From an uncultured Pelagibacteraceae bacterium (GTDB taxonomy: Bacteria > Pseudomonadota > Alphaproteobacteria > Pelagibacterales > Pelagibacteraceae), in NCBI GenBank assembly GCA_902596045.1, contig CACJSJ010000010.1, positions 1-39,506 of the forward strand: 39,506 nt of DNA, read 5' to 3'. The translations under genes and the position numbers were made by a program. The notes under the pieces were generated by a model that saw nothing but the letters and a program-made list of their open reading frames with translations, was not told where the DNA came from and ran no database searches. Positions 8,584 to 16,985 of the stretch are shown here, piece after piece (within the stretch, counting starts at the first letter, position 1; each line of letters opens with the position of its first letter).

Positions 8584-8625
8584 AAAGATATAAGCATCCA
8601 TGTAAATACTTACATTTATATCTTT
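8584..8625 (+). promoter_or_regulatory. Branched hairpin in helicase 5' leader
   Basis: AAAGATATAA (8584-8593) pairs exactly with TTATATCTTT (8616-8625). Inside this, ATGTAA (8600-8605) pairs exactly with TTACAT (8610-8615) around a 4-base loop, leaving a one-sided 6-base bulge GCATCC. The element ends 9 bases before the helicase ATG, which has no Shine-Dalgarno, so folding would strongly affect ribosome access. An A+T-rich TATTATTATAAA directly upstream could hold the -10 region. Confidence 0.5.
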
Positions 8626-8634
8626 CTTTGCATA

Positions 8635-10080
8635 ATGAACTTCATAGATTTAGAAATTGAAAATAAGCTTAAAAAATCAATTGAGTTAGCCAATTTTAAA
8701 ACACCAACCCCTATCCAAAGTAAGTCTATTCCAATTAGTTTAACAGGAAGAGATATCTTGGGAACTGCACAAACTGGAACCGGTAAAACTTTAGCTTTTA
8801 CAATTCCAATGATTAATAAATTAATTAAAGACAAATTAGCAATGGCATTAATTGTTTGTCCTACGAGAGAACTTGCAACCCAAGTTATGCAGGCAGTTCT
8901 AAAATTAAATGTTAGAGAAATTGGTATTGGTAATGCACTTTTAATTGGTGGAGAGAGCATGCAGAAACAATTAAAAAAACTTAAAAAAAGGGCAAGGATA
9001 ATAGTTGGAACACCTGGAAGAATTAATGATCACTTAGAAAGAAAAAGTTTAAATTTATCAAAAGTAAGTTACTTAGTTTTAGATGAAACAGATCGAATGC
9101 TTGATATGGGTTTTACTCCACAAATAGAGCTTATTTTAAAATTTATTCCAAAAAATCATCAAACATTATTATTTTCAGCAACTTTGCCAGATAATATTTT
9201 AAGAATTTCCCAAAAGTATCTAAATAATCCTGAAAGAATTTCAGTTGGTTCATTATCGACTCCCATTGAAAAAATTAAACAAGAAAGTTTAGAAGTTGCT
9301 CAAGATAAAAAATATCATGAATTGATTAATCAACTTATTGAAAGAAATGGATCAATTTTAGTTTTTGTAAAAACAAAACATGGAGCTGATAAAATTGTTA
9401 AAAGATTAAAATATGATGGTCATAAAGCGGATGCTATTCATGGAAACTTAAGACAAAGTAAAAGAGACAGGGTTATTGCTGGATTTAGAAATGGAAATAG
9501 TAGAATCTTAATTGCAACTGATGTTGCGGCTAGAGGATTAGACATTCCTATTATTCAACACGTTATTAATTATGATTTGCCTCAAGTTCCTGAGGATTAT
9601 ATTCATAGAATTGGCAGAACTGGACGGGCGGGTAAAGAAGGATCTTCTTTAACTTTTCTCACACCAAATGATAGATCAATGTGGAACTCAATACGTAGAC
9701 TGATTGATCCTAATTTTAAAGCTTCAAAAAATATCCAAAAAAGAAACTTTAAGAAAAATAAAAAAGGTAAAACTCATTTTAATAAAAAAAGAAATAATTT
9801 TAAATATAGAAATAAATCTTTTAAAAAAAAAAATGATAGAGTTTCTGATTTAAAAGATAAAAAAAGATTCTTTAAAAAAAAAGATGGAAAAAAATCTAAT
9901 TCTAAAAATACAAAAAAACCTTTTGGATATACAAATAATCCAAAATATTTTGGCAAGAAACCAGGTGATGGTGACGTAGATTTTACTAAAAGAAAATCTT
10001 TTTTTAAAAGTAAGAAAAAATATAAGAATAGAAAAAGACCTAAAAACTTTTCATTTAAAAGATTTAGGAAAAATAAATAA
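8635..10080 (+). CDS. DEAD-box ATP-dependent RNA helicase (RhlE-like) with DETD motif
   Basis: A 481-residue RNA helicase. Motifs in order: Q-motif region FKTPTPIQSKSIP, motif I AQTGTGKT (45-52), PTRELA, TPGR, motif II DETD (150-153), SAT, then domain 2 with ATDVAARGLD and HRIGRTGR. From about residue 365 the tail is almost entirely Lys/Arg/Asn/Phe, suited to non-specific RNA binding, as in RhlE/CsdA-type proteins of ribosome assembly and cold adaptation. Motif II has Thr in place of the usual Ala (codon ACA at 9088-9090), a conservative change that keeps the metal-binding Asp and Glu. It converges on the amidotransferase gene with a 2-base gap and no terminator space. Confidence 0.93.
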   Translation: MNFIDLEIENKLKKSIELANFKTPTPIQSKSIPISLTGRDILGTAQTGTGKTLAFTIPMINKLIKDKLAMALIVCPTRELATQVMQAVLKLNVREIGIGNALLIGGESMQKQLKKLKKRARIIVGTPGRINDHLERKSLNLSKVSYLVLDETDRMLDMGFTPQIELILKFIPKNHQTLLFSATLPDNILRISQKYLNNPERISVGSLSTPIEKIKQESLEVAQDKKYHELINQLIERNGSILVFVKTKHGADKIVKRLKYDGHKADAIHGNLRQSKRDRVIAGFRNGNSRILIATDVAARGLDIPIIQHVINYDLPQVPEDYIHRIGRTGRAGKEGSSLTFLTPNDRSMWNSIRRLIDPNFKASKNIQKRNFKKNKKGKTHFNKKRNNFKYRNKSFKKKNDRVSDLKDKKRFFKKKDGKKSNSKNTKKPFGYTNNPKYFGKKPGDGDVDFTKRKSFFKSKKKYKNRKRPKNFSFKRFRKNK

Positions 10081-10082
10081 AA

Positions 10083-10880
10083 TTAAGCAGCCTTTAAATA
10101 ATTAAGCCAATTTTTTAATTCTAACATTCTAGATTCTCTTTGAGAAATCTTGATCTCTTTTTCGATAAAATTAATGTGTTCTTCGATTTCTTTTTCATCT
10201 TTAAAACATTTCCTTGAATTAATTAATTTATCTTTTCTAAACTTAATTAGTGTAATCATTTTATGGTATGTGATTTCAGGATGATATTGAAGACCCCAAA
10301 CATCACTCACTCCTGATTTAAAATGAAGACTTTGTATTTTATTAATCTTATTTGAAGCTAAATGGATTGCACCTTCTGGTAAAGTTTCGACCTCATCAAA
10401 ATTAAATGCAGGTGAATTAAATTTCTTGCTTTTTAATTTATATAGGGGGTGACTAATTCCATTTTCATTGATTTCTATATTATTAGCAATACCAATATGT
10501 GCTCCATTAATCGACTTTTTTACTGAGCCTCCTGCAGCCGTTACTGCTACTTGCATACCCCAACAAATTGCTAAAATCTTATTAATATTTTTAAAACATT
10601 CTTTCATGAAGTCAATCTGTCTACGAATTTCTATACAATCATTATAGATATTTAAGCTACTACCTCCCCATATTAATCCATGGTACTTTTTTATTTCTGG
10701 TAATATTTTATCAAAGTTTTTTTCTGAACATGGATTAAAAACATCTATATTTAAATTTTTCGTATAATAAGAAAGACTTTCTTTTAAACTTTCAGCATGA
10801 GTAGGAATTCCATTTTGTTTAAAATTTTCATTTTCCTTTTGTAAATTACCTTCAACTATCAATAAGTTTAAATTTTTCAT
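10083..10880 (-). CDS. Class I glutamine amidotransferase-like protein
   Basis: A 265-residue protein with the class I amidotransferase fold: oxyanion region GLIWGGSS near residue 68, nucleophile Cys106 in AICWGMQVA, and the His-Glu pair in GLQYHPEI near residue 205. It resembles free-standing GMP-synthase-like GATases, some of which hydrolyse or transfer gamma-glutamyl groups. About 40 C-terminal residues are charged and helical (EKEIKISQRESRMLEL), beyond the catalytic core. Its ATG shares one base with the alcohol dehydrogenase stop (TAATG), so the two are translationally coupled, suggesting a shared pathway with an amine or gamma-glutamyl intermediate; this is inference. Confidence 0.8.
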   Translation of the reverse strand: MKNLNLLIVEGNLQKENENFKQNGIPTHAESLKESLSYYTKNLNIDVFNPCSEKNFDKILPEIKKYHGLIWGGSSLNIYNDCIEIRRQIDFMKECFKNINKILAICWGMQVAVTAAGGSVKKSINGAHIGIANNIEINENGISHPLYKLKSKKFNSPAFNFDEVETLPEGAIHLASNKINKIQSLHFKSGVSDVWGLQYHPEITYHKMITLIKFRKDKLINSRKCFKDEKEIEEHINFIEKEIKISQRESRMLELKNWLNYLKAA

Positions 10881-12043
10881 TAAAATAAATCTCCCGACAT
10901 GCTATGTTCATATAAAATTTTCATATCGTCAATAGACATTTTCTTTGGATTTGTTGAAGTTGATGGGTCCTCTAAAGCCATTTTTGATAACCTTTCAATA
11001 TCAAAATCTTCCTCCTTAATTACTTCAGATAATTTATGTGGTATATCTAATTTTTTTCTTAAATCTAAAATCCATTTAATAAATTCGTCAAAAGAACTAT
11101 CTTTTAATTTTAAATAATCACAAATTTTAATTATCTTTTTCTCAATAACATCTTTATTAAAAGTCAAAACATAAGGCATAAATATTGCATTTGATAAACC
11201 ATGATGAACATTGTTCAAAGCATTTACAGGATGACTTAGAGAATGAATTGCGCCGAGACCTTTTTGAAATGCAGTTGAACCCATACTAGCTGCAGTTAAC
11301 ATATTCATTCTAGCTTCCAAATTAGATCCATCATTAACTGCTTCGAGTAACCATTTGTTGATTAATCTCATTCCCTCTAATGAAATCCCATCTGCCATTG
11401 GATGAAAACCTGGAGCACAATATGCTTCCAAGTTATGAGCCAGTGCATCCATACCAGTTGTTGCAGTAATATTTGCTGGGAGACTAAGAGTCAAAACTGG
11501 ATCTAAAATTACTATTGAAGGTAAAAATTTAGGATGAAAAATAATATTTTTAACTTCTGTTTCTTCATTTAAAATTACTGACGCTCTTCCAGTTTCAGAT
11601 CCTGTCCCTGCAGTAGTTGGAACTGCAATGATAGGTGCAATTTTGTCTGAATTAGCTTTTGTCCAATTGTCACCAACATCTTCAAATTCCCAAATTGGTA
11701 AAGTTTGACCTGACATAAAAGCTATTGCTTTTCCAACATCAAGTCCACTACCACCACCAATGGCTATTACACCGTTACATTTATTTTTTTTGTAAAATTT
11801 AACTCCTTCAATAACATTAGTTCCTGTAGGATTACCAACAACCTTTGAAAATATTTCAACTGAAAGATTATTATCTTTTAATAAATTTAATGAATTTAAA
11901 ATAATTTCAGATTTTGCAAGGCCGTTATCAGTAACTATCAAAGGCTTTGAAATGCTCAATGATTTACATGCAATTGCCAGGTCTTTAATTCTATTTTCTC
12001 CAACCCACATTGTTGTTGGATAATTCCAGTTATATTTTTGCAT
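10880..12043 (-). CDS. Iron-containing alcohol dehydrogenase (group III)
   Basis: A 387-residue NAD(P)-dependent dehydrogenase. The N-terminal domain carries the nucleotide site GVIAIGGGSGLDVGKAIAF near residue 95 and PTTAGTGSETGRASV. The metal ligands (one Asp, three His) can be read in GMDALAHNLEAY and HSLSHPVNALNNVHHG. The fold is common to butanol, 1,3-propanediol, lactaldehyde and methanol dehydrogenases; the substrate cannot be fixed by sequence alone. It overlaps the upstream glycosyltransferase-like gene by 14 bases and the downstream amidotransferase by one base, so all three form one operon. Confidence 0.93.
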   Translation of the reverse strand: MQKYNWNYPTTMWVGENRIKDLAIACKSLSISKPLIVTDNGLAKSEIILNSLNLLKDNNLSVEIFSKVVGNPTGTNVIEGVKFYKKNKCNGVIAIGGGSGLDVGKAIAFMSGQTLPIWEFEDVGDNWTKANSDKIAPIIAVPTTAGTGSETGRASVILNEETEVKNIIFHPKFLPSIVILDPVLTLSLPANITATTGMDALAHNLEAYCAPGFHPMADGISLEGMRLINKWLLEAVNDGSNLEARMNMLTAASMGSTAFQKGLGAIHSLSHPVNALNNVHHGLSNAIFMPYVLTFNKDVIEKKIIKICDYLKLKDSSFDEFIKWILDLRKKLDIPHKLSEVIKEEDFDIERLSKMALEDPSTSTNPKKMSIDDMKILYEHSMSGDLF

Positions 12044-13049
12044 TAGAAAAAATTTTTTTTAGAATAATGTCTCCGTGTTTTTTTGGCGAATAGTATTCTT
12101 CAAGTATTCTTCTTCCATTTAAGGCAATGTCTAATCTTGATCTTTCATTTTTTAAGTAAAATTTTATTTTTTCCAATAAATCTTCTTTGCTATCAAATGT
12201 TACGAAATGTTTGCCATCTTTTAATGGTATAGGTAATTCTAATTGATTAATAGAGTTTTCACATATCATAAAAGAACAATTTGCTAAAATTTCTAAATGT
12301 CTAAAAGTAAACTCTCCTTTTCCTTCAAGTGCTAAATTAATACGAGAGTTATAAATAGTTTCTAAATATTGGGAATGAGGAATTTTTTCGGTTTCAACTC
12401 CACCATAAAAATTTAATTTCTGACTTTTAATAAATCCAATTAATTCATTTCTATATTCTGAACTTTGCTGACCAGAAAAAAAGATATCATAATTGAATAA
12501 ATTATTTGTTATAGATTTGCCAATTTTGCTCCAATCTATATTTTCTTTATTTTTTGAAATTTTATAATTTATTAGTTTGCAAGGAAGCATTGTGGTTAAA
12601 TACTTTTCATCAGAGATAGATTTATTTTTTTCTCTCTTAATTACATAATCAAATATTTCAAGTATTTCTTTCTTGATGACATTTGAACTTTGATCTCTGC
12701 TATCAATAATAACTTTTTTAATTTTAAATTTTTTTGATAATTTAATTAATTTTGTTTCTATGTCATTTATGTCTTTTCTATAGTTCGTAAATTTCCAATT
12801 TATGAAAATACCATCAAATAAAGAATTTAAAATTTTTGAAAAAAATATACAATAGCTATAAGGGAGTTCAAAAGTAAATGTATTTGAATGAATTGCGGAG
12901 TCAATAAATCCAGATGTATTATTTGTAGCTTTTTTATTAAAAGAAAAATTTTTAAGAATAATCTTAATGTCATATAAAAAACATTTAAAATAATTTTTAA
13001 AATTTTTTTCTTTAATTTTTTTAGTTACTGGAATGTACAATATTTTCAT
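12030..13049 (-). CDS. Glycosyltransferase-like protein (GT-B, group 1 C-terminal domain)
   Basis: A 339-residue protein. The C-terminal half reads like group 1 glycosyltransferases with a PF13524-type domain: FFSGQQSSEYRNELI near residue 195, SRINLALEGKGEFTFRHLEILANCSF near residue 240 (the nucleotide-sugar Glu/His region), and GRRILEEYYSPKKHGDIIL at the end. The N-terminal half is lysine-rich and poorly conserved. The acceptor is unknown. Its 3' end runs 14 bases into the iron alcohol dehydrogenase gene, an odd operon partner for a glycosyltransferase. Confidence 0.6.
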   Translation of the reverse strand: MKILYIPVTKKIKEKNFKNYFKCFLYDIKIILKNFSFNKKATNNTSGFIDSAIHSNTFTFELPYSYCIFFSKILNSLFDGIFINWKFTNYRKDINDIETKLIKLSKKFKIKKVIIDSRDQSSNVIKKEILEIFDYVIKREKNKSISDEKYLTTMLPCKLINYKISKNKENIDWSKIGKSITNNLFNYDIFFSGQQSSEYRNELIGFIKSQKLNFYGGVETEKIPHSQYLETIYNSRINLALEGKGEFTFRHLEILANCSFMICENSINQLELPIPLKDGKHFVTFDSKEDLLEKIKFYLKNERSRLDIALNGRRILEEYYSPKKHGDIILKKIFSNAKI

Positions 13050-13124
13050 TAATTTTTAAGATATCACTAGATGACTTATTTAAAACAGTTTAAAGCCTCA
13101 ATATATATTTGTATATTAATGAAA

Positions 13125-14213
13125 TTAATTAATGATGTCTTTTAATGGAGAAATTTGACCAATCTTAAAAATCAAAACATCTTCTTTTTTAAAACCATAA
13201 TTTTCTGCGTTATTTTTAAATCTAATTGGTGGTTCCATAATTGGTTCTAATGATAAAACAAATGTTCCCCAATGCATTCCTATAACTTTTTTACTACCTA
13301 AATTCTGTGCAACGCCAAGTGCTTCTTCTGGATTTGTGTGATAAACAGATTTATCTTTATAAGGCATTATTGGATAAAAATTATAAGCGCCAATATTAAT
13401 AAAAGTTAAATCTATTGGGCCATATTTTTTTCCTAAGTCTTTATAAATATTACCGACACCAGTATCACATAAAAATAAAATTTTTTTTCCATCATATTCA
13501 ATTAGAAAATTACCCCACAATGTTTTATTAGTGTCAGTTAAACTTCTCTTTGACCAGTGAACAGCTGGAAGAAAAGTAATGTTTAATTTTTCGTTAATAG
13601 AAATTTTATCGTACCAATCCATCTCATTTACATCTCTATATCCGTTCCTTTTGAAATATTTTCCCAGCTTAAGTGGAAGTAAAACTTTTGCCTTTTTATT
13701 AGGGAACCTTCTGATGGTAGTCATATCTTGATGATCATAATGATTATGGGTAAGCAAAAATAAATCAATTTCTGGAATCTCATTTAACTTTAAAGCTGGT
13801 TCGGTAAATCTTTTTGGGCCAAATATGAGTGGTCCAGCATTTTTAGAAAAAACTGGATCAGTAATAATAGTAGTATTTCCTAACTTTATTATAAATGTAG
13901 CATGTCCTATCCAGGCTATGTAATCGTCATTTTTAAATTTTTCCAAATCTAATAAAACTTTTTGTTTGTCAACAACATGATCTCTTGGAACAGTCATATC
14001 AAGTTTCTTTTTTTCTTTATTAAAAATCTTGTATGACCATTTTACATTTTCGTCTCTTTTAGGAGAGCCTTCTGGATTTCTGAAAGAACCATCTGGCAGA
14101 TGATGAAAAGGTTTTTTTTTCATTTCTATTGATATACAATTAAAGTTAAAAATTAAAATAAAAAAGATTACAAAACTAAAGAATTTTATATTCAAAATTT
14201 TGGGTAGTTTCAT
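13125..14213 (-). CDS. Metallo-beta-lactamase-fold hydrolase, NAPE-PLD / UlaG-like
   Basis: About 362 residues from MKLPKIL; the frame extends to an ATG at 14237, which would overlap the upstream gene by a further 24 bases. A hydrophobic segment near residues 10-30 ends in FNFNCIS, which could be a lipobox or a membrane anchor. The core has DYIAWIGHATFIIKLG, the metal site THNHYDHQDM and later GMHWGTF. The FRNPEGSP segment and WIGHAT motif fit N-acylphosphatidylethanolamine phospholipase D-type proteins, hence a possible phospholipid substrate on the periplasmic face. That activity is by family resemblance only. Confidence 0.8.
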   Translation of the reverse strand: MKLPKILNIKFFSFVIFFILIFNFNCISIEMKKKPFHHLPDGSFRNPEGSPKRDENVKWSYKIFNKEKKKLDMTVPRDHVVDKQKVLLDLEKFKNDDYIAWIGHATFIIKLGNTTIITDPVFSKNAGPLIFGPKRFTEPALKLNEIPEIDLFLLTHNHYDHQDMTTIRRFPNKKAKVLLPLKLGKYFKRNGYRDVNEMDWYDKISINEKLNITFLPAVHWSKRSLTDTNKTLWGNFLIEYDGKKILFLCDTGVGNIYKDLGKKYGPIDLTFINIGAYNFYPIMPYKDKSVYHTNPEEALGVAQNLGSKKVIGMHWGTFVLSLEPIMEPPIRFKNNAENYGFKKEDVLIFKIGQISPLKDIIN

Positions 14214-14799
14214 TAATTTGTAAAAGTTTAGCACCATTCTTAGTATGAAATTTTGTTGCCATTTCTGTAAGTGGTGAAAGTGTCACTAGTCTATTTAAAT
14301 GATTAGATCTTTTAATTTTTTTAAAAACTTCTTTAACAATTAATTTTCCTCCACCTTTTTTTTTTGACCAAACTGTGTATGCGATTGCTATTTGTCCAAT
14401 ATTTTGATCTCTTTGGGCACTTTGCAAATATGCATCATGGCTAAATTTGCCCAACTCATCAACATTTTTTGGAATTTGATTAGTATATGCAAAGCACATA
14501 ACAGCATGAATTTCACCACCATATTTTACTCCATATATTTTTCTTCCATAACTTCTTCTAAAAACATTGTCTAATTCTGGTCTTACTGGATCTTCATCAA
14601 TATTACATTTTTTTAATTCAACTAATTCAGCTCCCTTAACCCAATCAAATAAATTATTAATATTTTTGTTTAAAATTTGTTTGTTTTTTCTAATCCTGGC
14701 TTTGATTCTAGTTTTAAATTTTTTTGAACTTTTAGAAACATTATCTTCTAAATATTTATTAACCAATTTATCTTTTACGTTTTTAAGTATTTCTCTCAT
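14176..14799 (-). CDS. GNAT-like acyltransferase (uncertain)
   Basis: A 207-residue protein with a strongly basic first 50 residues. The second half shows a GNAT-like course: YGVKYGGEIHAVMCFAYTN (strand pair), AIAYTVWSKKKGGGKLIVKEVFKKI (acyl-CoA loop then helix) and SPLTEMATKFHTKNGAKLL, which resembles the FYxKNGF end of GNATs and the comparable segment of malonyl-CoA decarboxylase. I do not recognise an exact family and cannot name a substrate. Its end overlaps the metallohydrolase start, so they are likely co-transcribed. Confidence 0.45.
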   Translation of the reverse strand: MREILKNVKDKLVNKYLEDNVSKSSKKFKTRIKARIRKNKQILNKNINNLFDWVKGAELVELKKCNIDEDPVRPELDNVFRRSYGRKIYGVKYGGEIHAVMCFAYTNQIPKNVDELGKFSHDAYLQSAQRDQNIGQIAIAYTVWSKKKGGGKLIVKEVFKKIKRSNHLNRLVTLSPLTEMATKFHTKNGAKLLQINETTQNFEYKIL

Positions 14800-14913
14800 A
14801 AATTATTTACTAGCATTATTTATCATTTTTAATTTGTCGCAGGTATTCATTTTTGTCATATAAGTTAATACTTTTGGTAATATTCGTTATTTAATTTTAA
14901 TAATTAATGCTTA

Positions 14914-14925
14914 AAGTAATTACTT
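14914..14925. repeat. 12-bp palindrome upstream of psiE
   Basis: AAGTAATTACTT is a perfect palindrome 44 bases before the psiE-like TTG start and could be an operator. It does not resemble a canonical Pho box. In this A+T-rich 170-base gap (14800-14969) nothing else stands out apart from a marginal 18-codon frame. Confidence 0.3.
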
Positions 14926-14969
14926 AAAATAAAAAGAGATTTAAACATTATTAAATAGAAAGACTAACT

Positions 14970-15353
14970 TTGAAACAAATAATAAAAAATTTACAACTCG
15001 GTTTATTAATAATAATCTTAGTTAGCACTATTATTGCGGTAATCATTGAAATTATCAATATGTATGAACTCAAATCAGTTACTTTAGCTGATCTATTATT
15101 AATGTTTCTTTATCTAGAAGTAATGGCAATGGTCAGGGTTTTCTGGGAAGAGCAGTCAATAAGAATTACTCTGCCTCTATTAATTGCTATTACAGCATTA
15201 TCTAGGTTTATTATTCTCCAGGGTAAAGAAATGGATCCATCAGCATTGGTATATGAATCTGTTGCAATTTTATTAATAGCCATTGCAATAGTAGTTATGA
15301 GACTAAGGCATAGTAAAAAACTTGGTATTGAGTCAAAAAATAGAAAAAATTAA
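14970..15353 (+). CDS. psiE: PsiE-family (phosphate-starvation-inducible) membrane protein
   Basis: A 127-residue inner-membrane protein with four predicted helices. The central region LADLLLMFLYLEVMAMV followed by RVFWEEQSIRITLPLLIAITALSRFIIL matches PsiE, including the charged stretch before the third helix. E. coli psiE is controlled by PhoB and Crp; its biochemical role is unknown. The only sensible start is a TTG at 14970; the first internal Met would remove a membrane helix. It is monocistronic. Confidence 0.75.
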   Translation: MKQIIKNLQLGLLIIILVSTIIAVIIEIINMYELKSVTLADLLLMFLYLEVMAMVRVFWEEQSIRITLPLLIAITALSRFIILQGKEMDPSALVYESVAILLIAIAIVVMRLRHSKKLGIESKNRKN

Positions 15354-15367
15354 CCATTAATTAAAGA

Positions 15368-15532
15368 CTAATTTTTAATTAATAAGTAAATAGCTAAAAT
15401 CATAAATAATGCACCACTAAATAATAGATAATTAATCTTAATATTAAATTTTTTATAAATTATTTCACTGATTTTCTCCCAATATAAAATGATTAAAAAA
15501 ATAATTATAGCTGGGACAATAAATTTAATCAT
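15368..15532 (-). CDS. Small two-helix membrane protein (54 aa)
   Basis: An ATG 11 bases after the stop of the RamB-like regulator opens 54 codons: MIKFIVPAIIIFLIILYWEK, a short basic loop (YKKFNIKINY), then LLFSGALFMILAIYLLIKN. Two hydrophobic segments separated by a positive loop suggest a helical-hairpin membrane protein with its loop in the cytoplasm. No family recognised. It is probably the second cistron behind the regulator. Coding status rests on position and composition. Confidence 0.5.
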   Translation of the reverse strand: MIKFIVPAIIIFLIILYWEKISEIIYKKFNIKINYLLFSGALFMILAIYLLIKN

Positions 15533-15543
15533 TGCAAAATAAA

Positions 15544-16977
15544 TTAAGAGTTTTTATCACCAACATAAACTGAAACTCCTCTGGAATTAATATCAACATC
15601 AAATTTTTTATGTAAGGGTGGAAAGGCCCTTTGAGAACAATCTAATCTATCACAAGTCCTACATGATACACCTATTGGAATCTCTGTTGATTTATCGTTA
15701 ATGTTAATATTTTCTGTATAAACAAAATCTTTTGCGTACTTTGCTTCACATCCTAAACCAATTGATAAAATACTTTTCGATTGACCAAATCTTCCTATAC
15801 CTTTTTCAACAGTTCTGGCTATACAAACATATTTTTCACCATTAGTCATTTTACTTACAGCTGCTTGGATTACGCCAGGTCTTGTTAGAGCAGAATAAAC
15901 ATTCCATCTTGGGCATGCTCCTCCATATCTTGGTATTTCAATTCCTGATAACGAAAATCTTTTTGAAATATTGCCAGCCATATCAACTCTTAGAAAATGA
16001 AAAGGAATACCTGGTAACTTTGGATCTTGTAAACAAGTTACTCTATGCGCAACTTGTTCAAATGATGTTGCAAAAGTATTCTGCAGCAATTCTAAATCAT
16101 ACTTGAGTTTTTTACACTCTGTATGGAAAAGTTTATATGGCATCAAAATAGCAGCACCACAATAATTTAACAATGCTACTTTAGTTAATTTTTTTGACTC
16201 ATCAGATGGAAATGTAAATTTAGATAAATAATTCTCTATTTCTTCATTAGCACCCTCATGTGCTATTTGTGCTGCAGCGTGAAGTTTTTTTGTTTCAAGA
16301 GAGCTATAATCACTTAAAAGCAACTCTTTTTTATTTTTACGATATATTTTTGAAAAAGGTTTTTTTTCCTCTGGAATTATATCAATAACTGTTATCCCAT
16401 ATTCTGATTTTAAATATTCACATAAAGCAATGTATCTAGTTCTATTATTTTTTTGGATCTTTTCAAAAACTTTATTTGCAAAATCTTCTAATTTAGGAAA
16501 ATAATTTTTATTTTCTTGTAAAAAATCTGAAATGACTTCGCCTGGAAATGAACTTTTTCTTCCATCAACAATTTTACCAGATATGCTCTCAATTTTATTA
16601 ATCATCTCATGATCTTTCTTTTTTAAAATATCACCGAGTCTAACTATGGCTTTTCCTATTTTTGGATTTGTTCCTACAAGATCTTTTACTTCTGGACTCA
16701 AAATATCTAAGTCTTCAAATAATTTATCGTCCAAAATTTCTGATAATGTGTTCTCTAAATTTATATCAGTTTTTGAGGTTAGTTGAGAAAGCTCAATATT
16801 TAGTTTTTCACAAATTTTTAATAGCAAATCTCCATCAATTTTTCTTTTTCCTCCCTCAATTAGGTTCAAATAACTGGGAGAAATACTTAGGTCTTCTGCA
16901 AGCTTATTTGCTTGAAGACCCATCTGTCTACGAAAAGCCTTGATTTTTGGCCCAATTTTTAAATCTAATTGACTCAT
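15544..16977 (-). CDS. RamB/ScfR-type XRE transcriptional regulator (HTH + IrrE-like + DUF2083)
   Basis: A 477-residue regulator with an XRE helix-turn-helix at residues 8-62 (NKLAEDLSISPSYLNLIEGG), a central IrrE/ImmA-like domain around residues 180-290 that lacks the HExxH protease motif (AAQIAHEGANEEI), and a C-terminal DUF2083 domain ending with the cysteine motif VSCRTCDRLDCSQRAFPP. The architecture is that of RamB of Corynebacterium and the alphaproteobacterial ScfR group, which control acetate, glyoxylate-cycle and short-chain acyl-CoA genes. Here it is divergent from the aceA side with repeated candidate sites between, so control of isocitrate lyase and of itself is the likely role. 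The family is secure; the target is inferred. Confidence 0.9.
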   Translation of the reverse strand: MSQLDLKIGPKIKAFRRQMGLQANKLAEDLSISPSYLNLIEGGKRKIDGDLLLKICEKLNIELSQLTSKTDINLENTLSEILDDKLFEDLDILSPEVKDLVGTNPKIGKAIVRLGDILKKKDHEMINKIESISGKIVDGRKSSFPGEVISDFLQENKNYFPKLEDFANKVFEKIQKNNRTRYIALCEYLKSEYGITVIDIIPEEKKPFSKIYRKNKKELLLSDYSSLETKKLHAAAQIAHEGANEEIENYLSKFTFPSDESKKLTKVALLNYCGAAILMPYKLFHTECKKLKYDLELLQNTFATSFEQVAHRVTCLQDPKLPGIPFHFLRVDMAGNISKRFSLSGIEIPRYGGACPRWNVYSALTRPGVIQAAVSKMTNGEKYVCIARTVEKGIGRFGQSKSILSIGLGCEAKYAKDFVYTENININDKSTEIPIGVSCRTCDRLDCSQRAFPPLHKKFDVDINSRGVSVYVGDKNS

Positions 16978-16985
16978 ATTATCTA

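Noticed and set aside
9730-10080. Lysine-rich repeats in the helicase tail that look like a tandem repeat array.
   Set aside because: They are low-complexity AAA-type codons without a fixed unit or spacers; not a CRISPR or true tandem repeat.
13050-13124. Possible promoter elements in the A+T-rich gap before the glycosyltransferase-like gene.
   Set aside because: Several overlapping TATA-like strings with no preferred -35; not distinguishable from background.
14803-14859. 18-codon frame (MTKMNTCDKLKM start) before the GNAT-like gene.
   Set aside because: Too short, no ribosome site and no leader-peptide signature; chance in A+T-rich DNA is likely.
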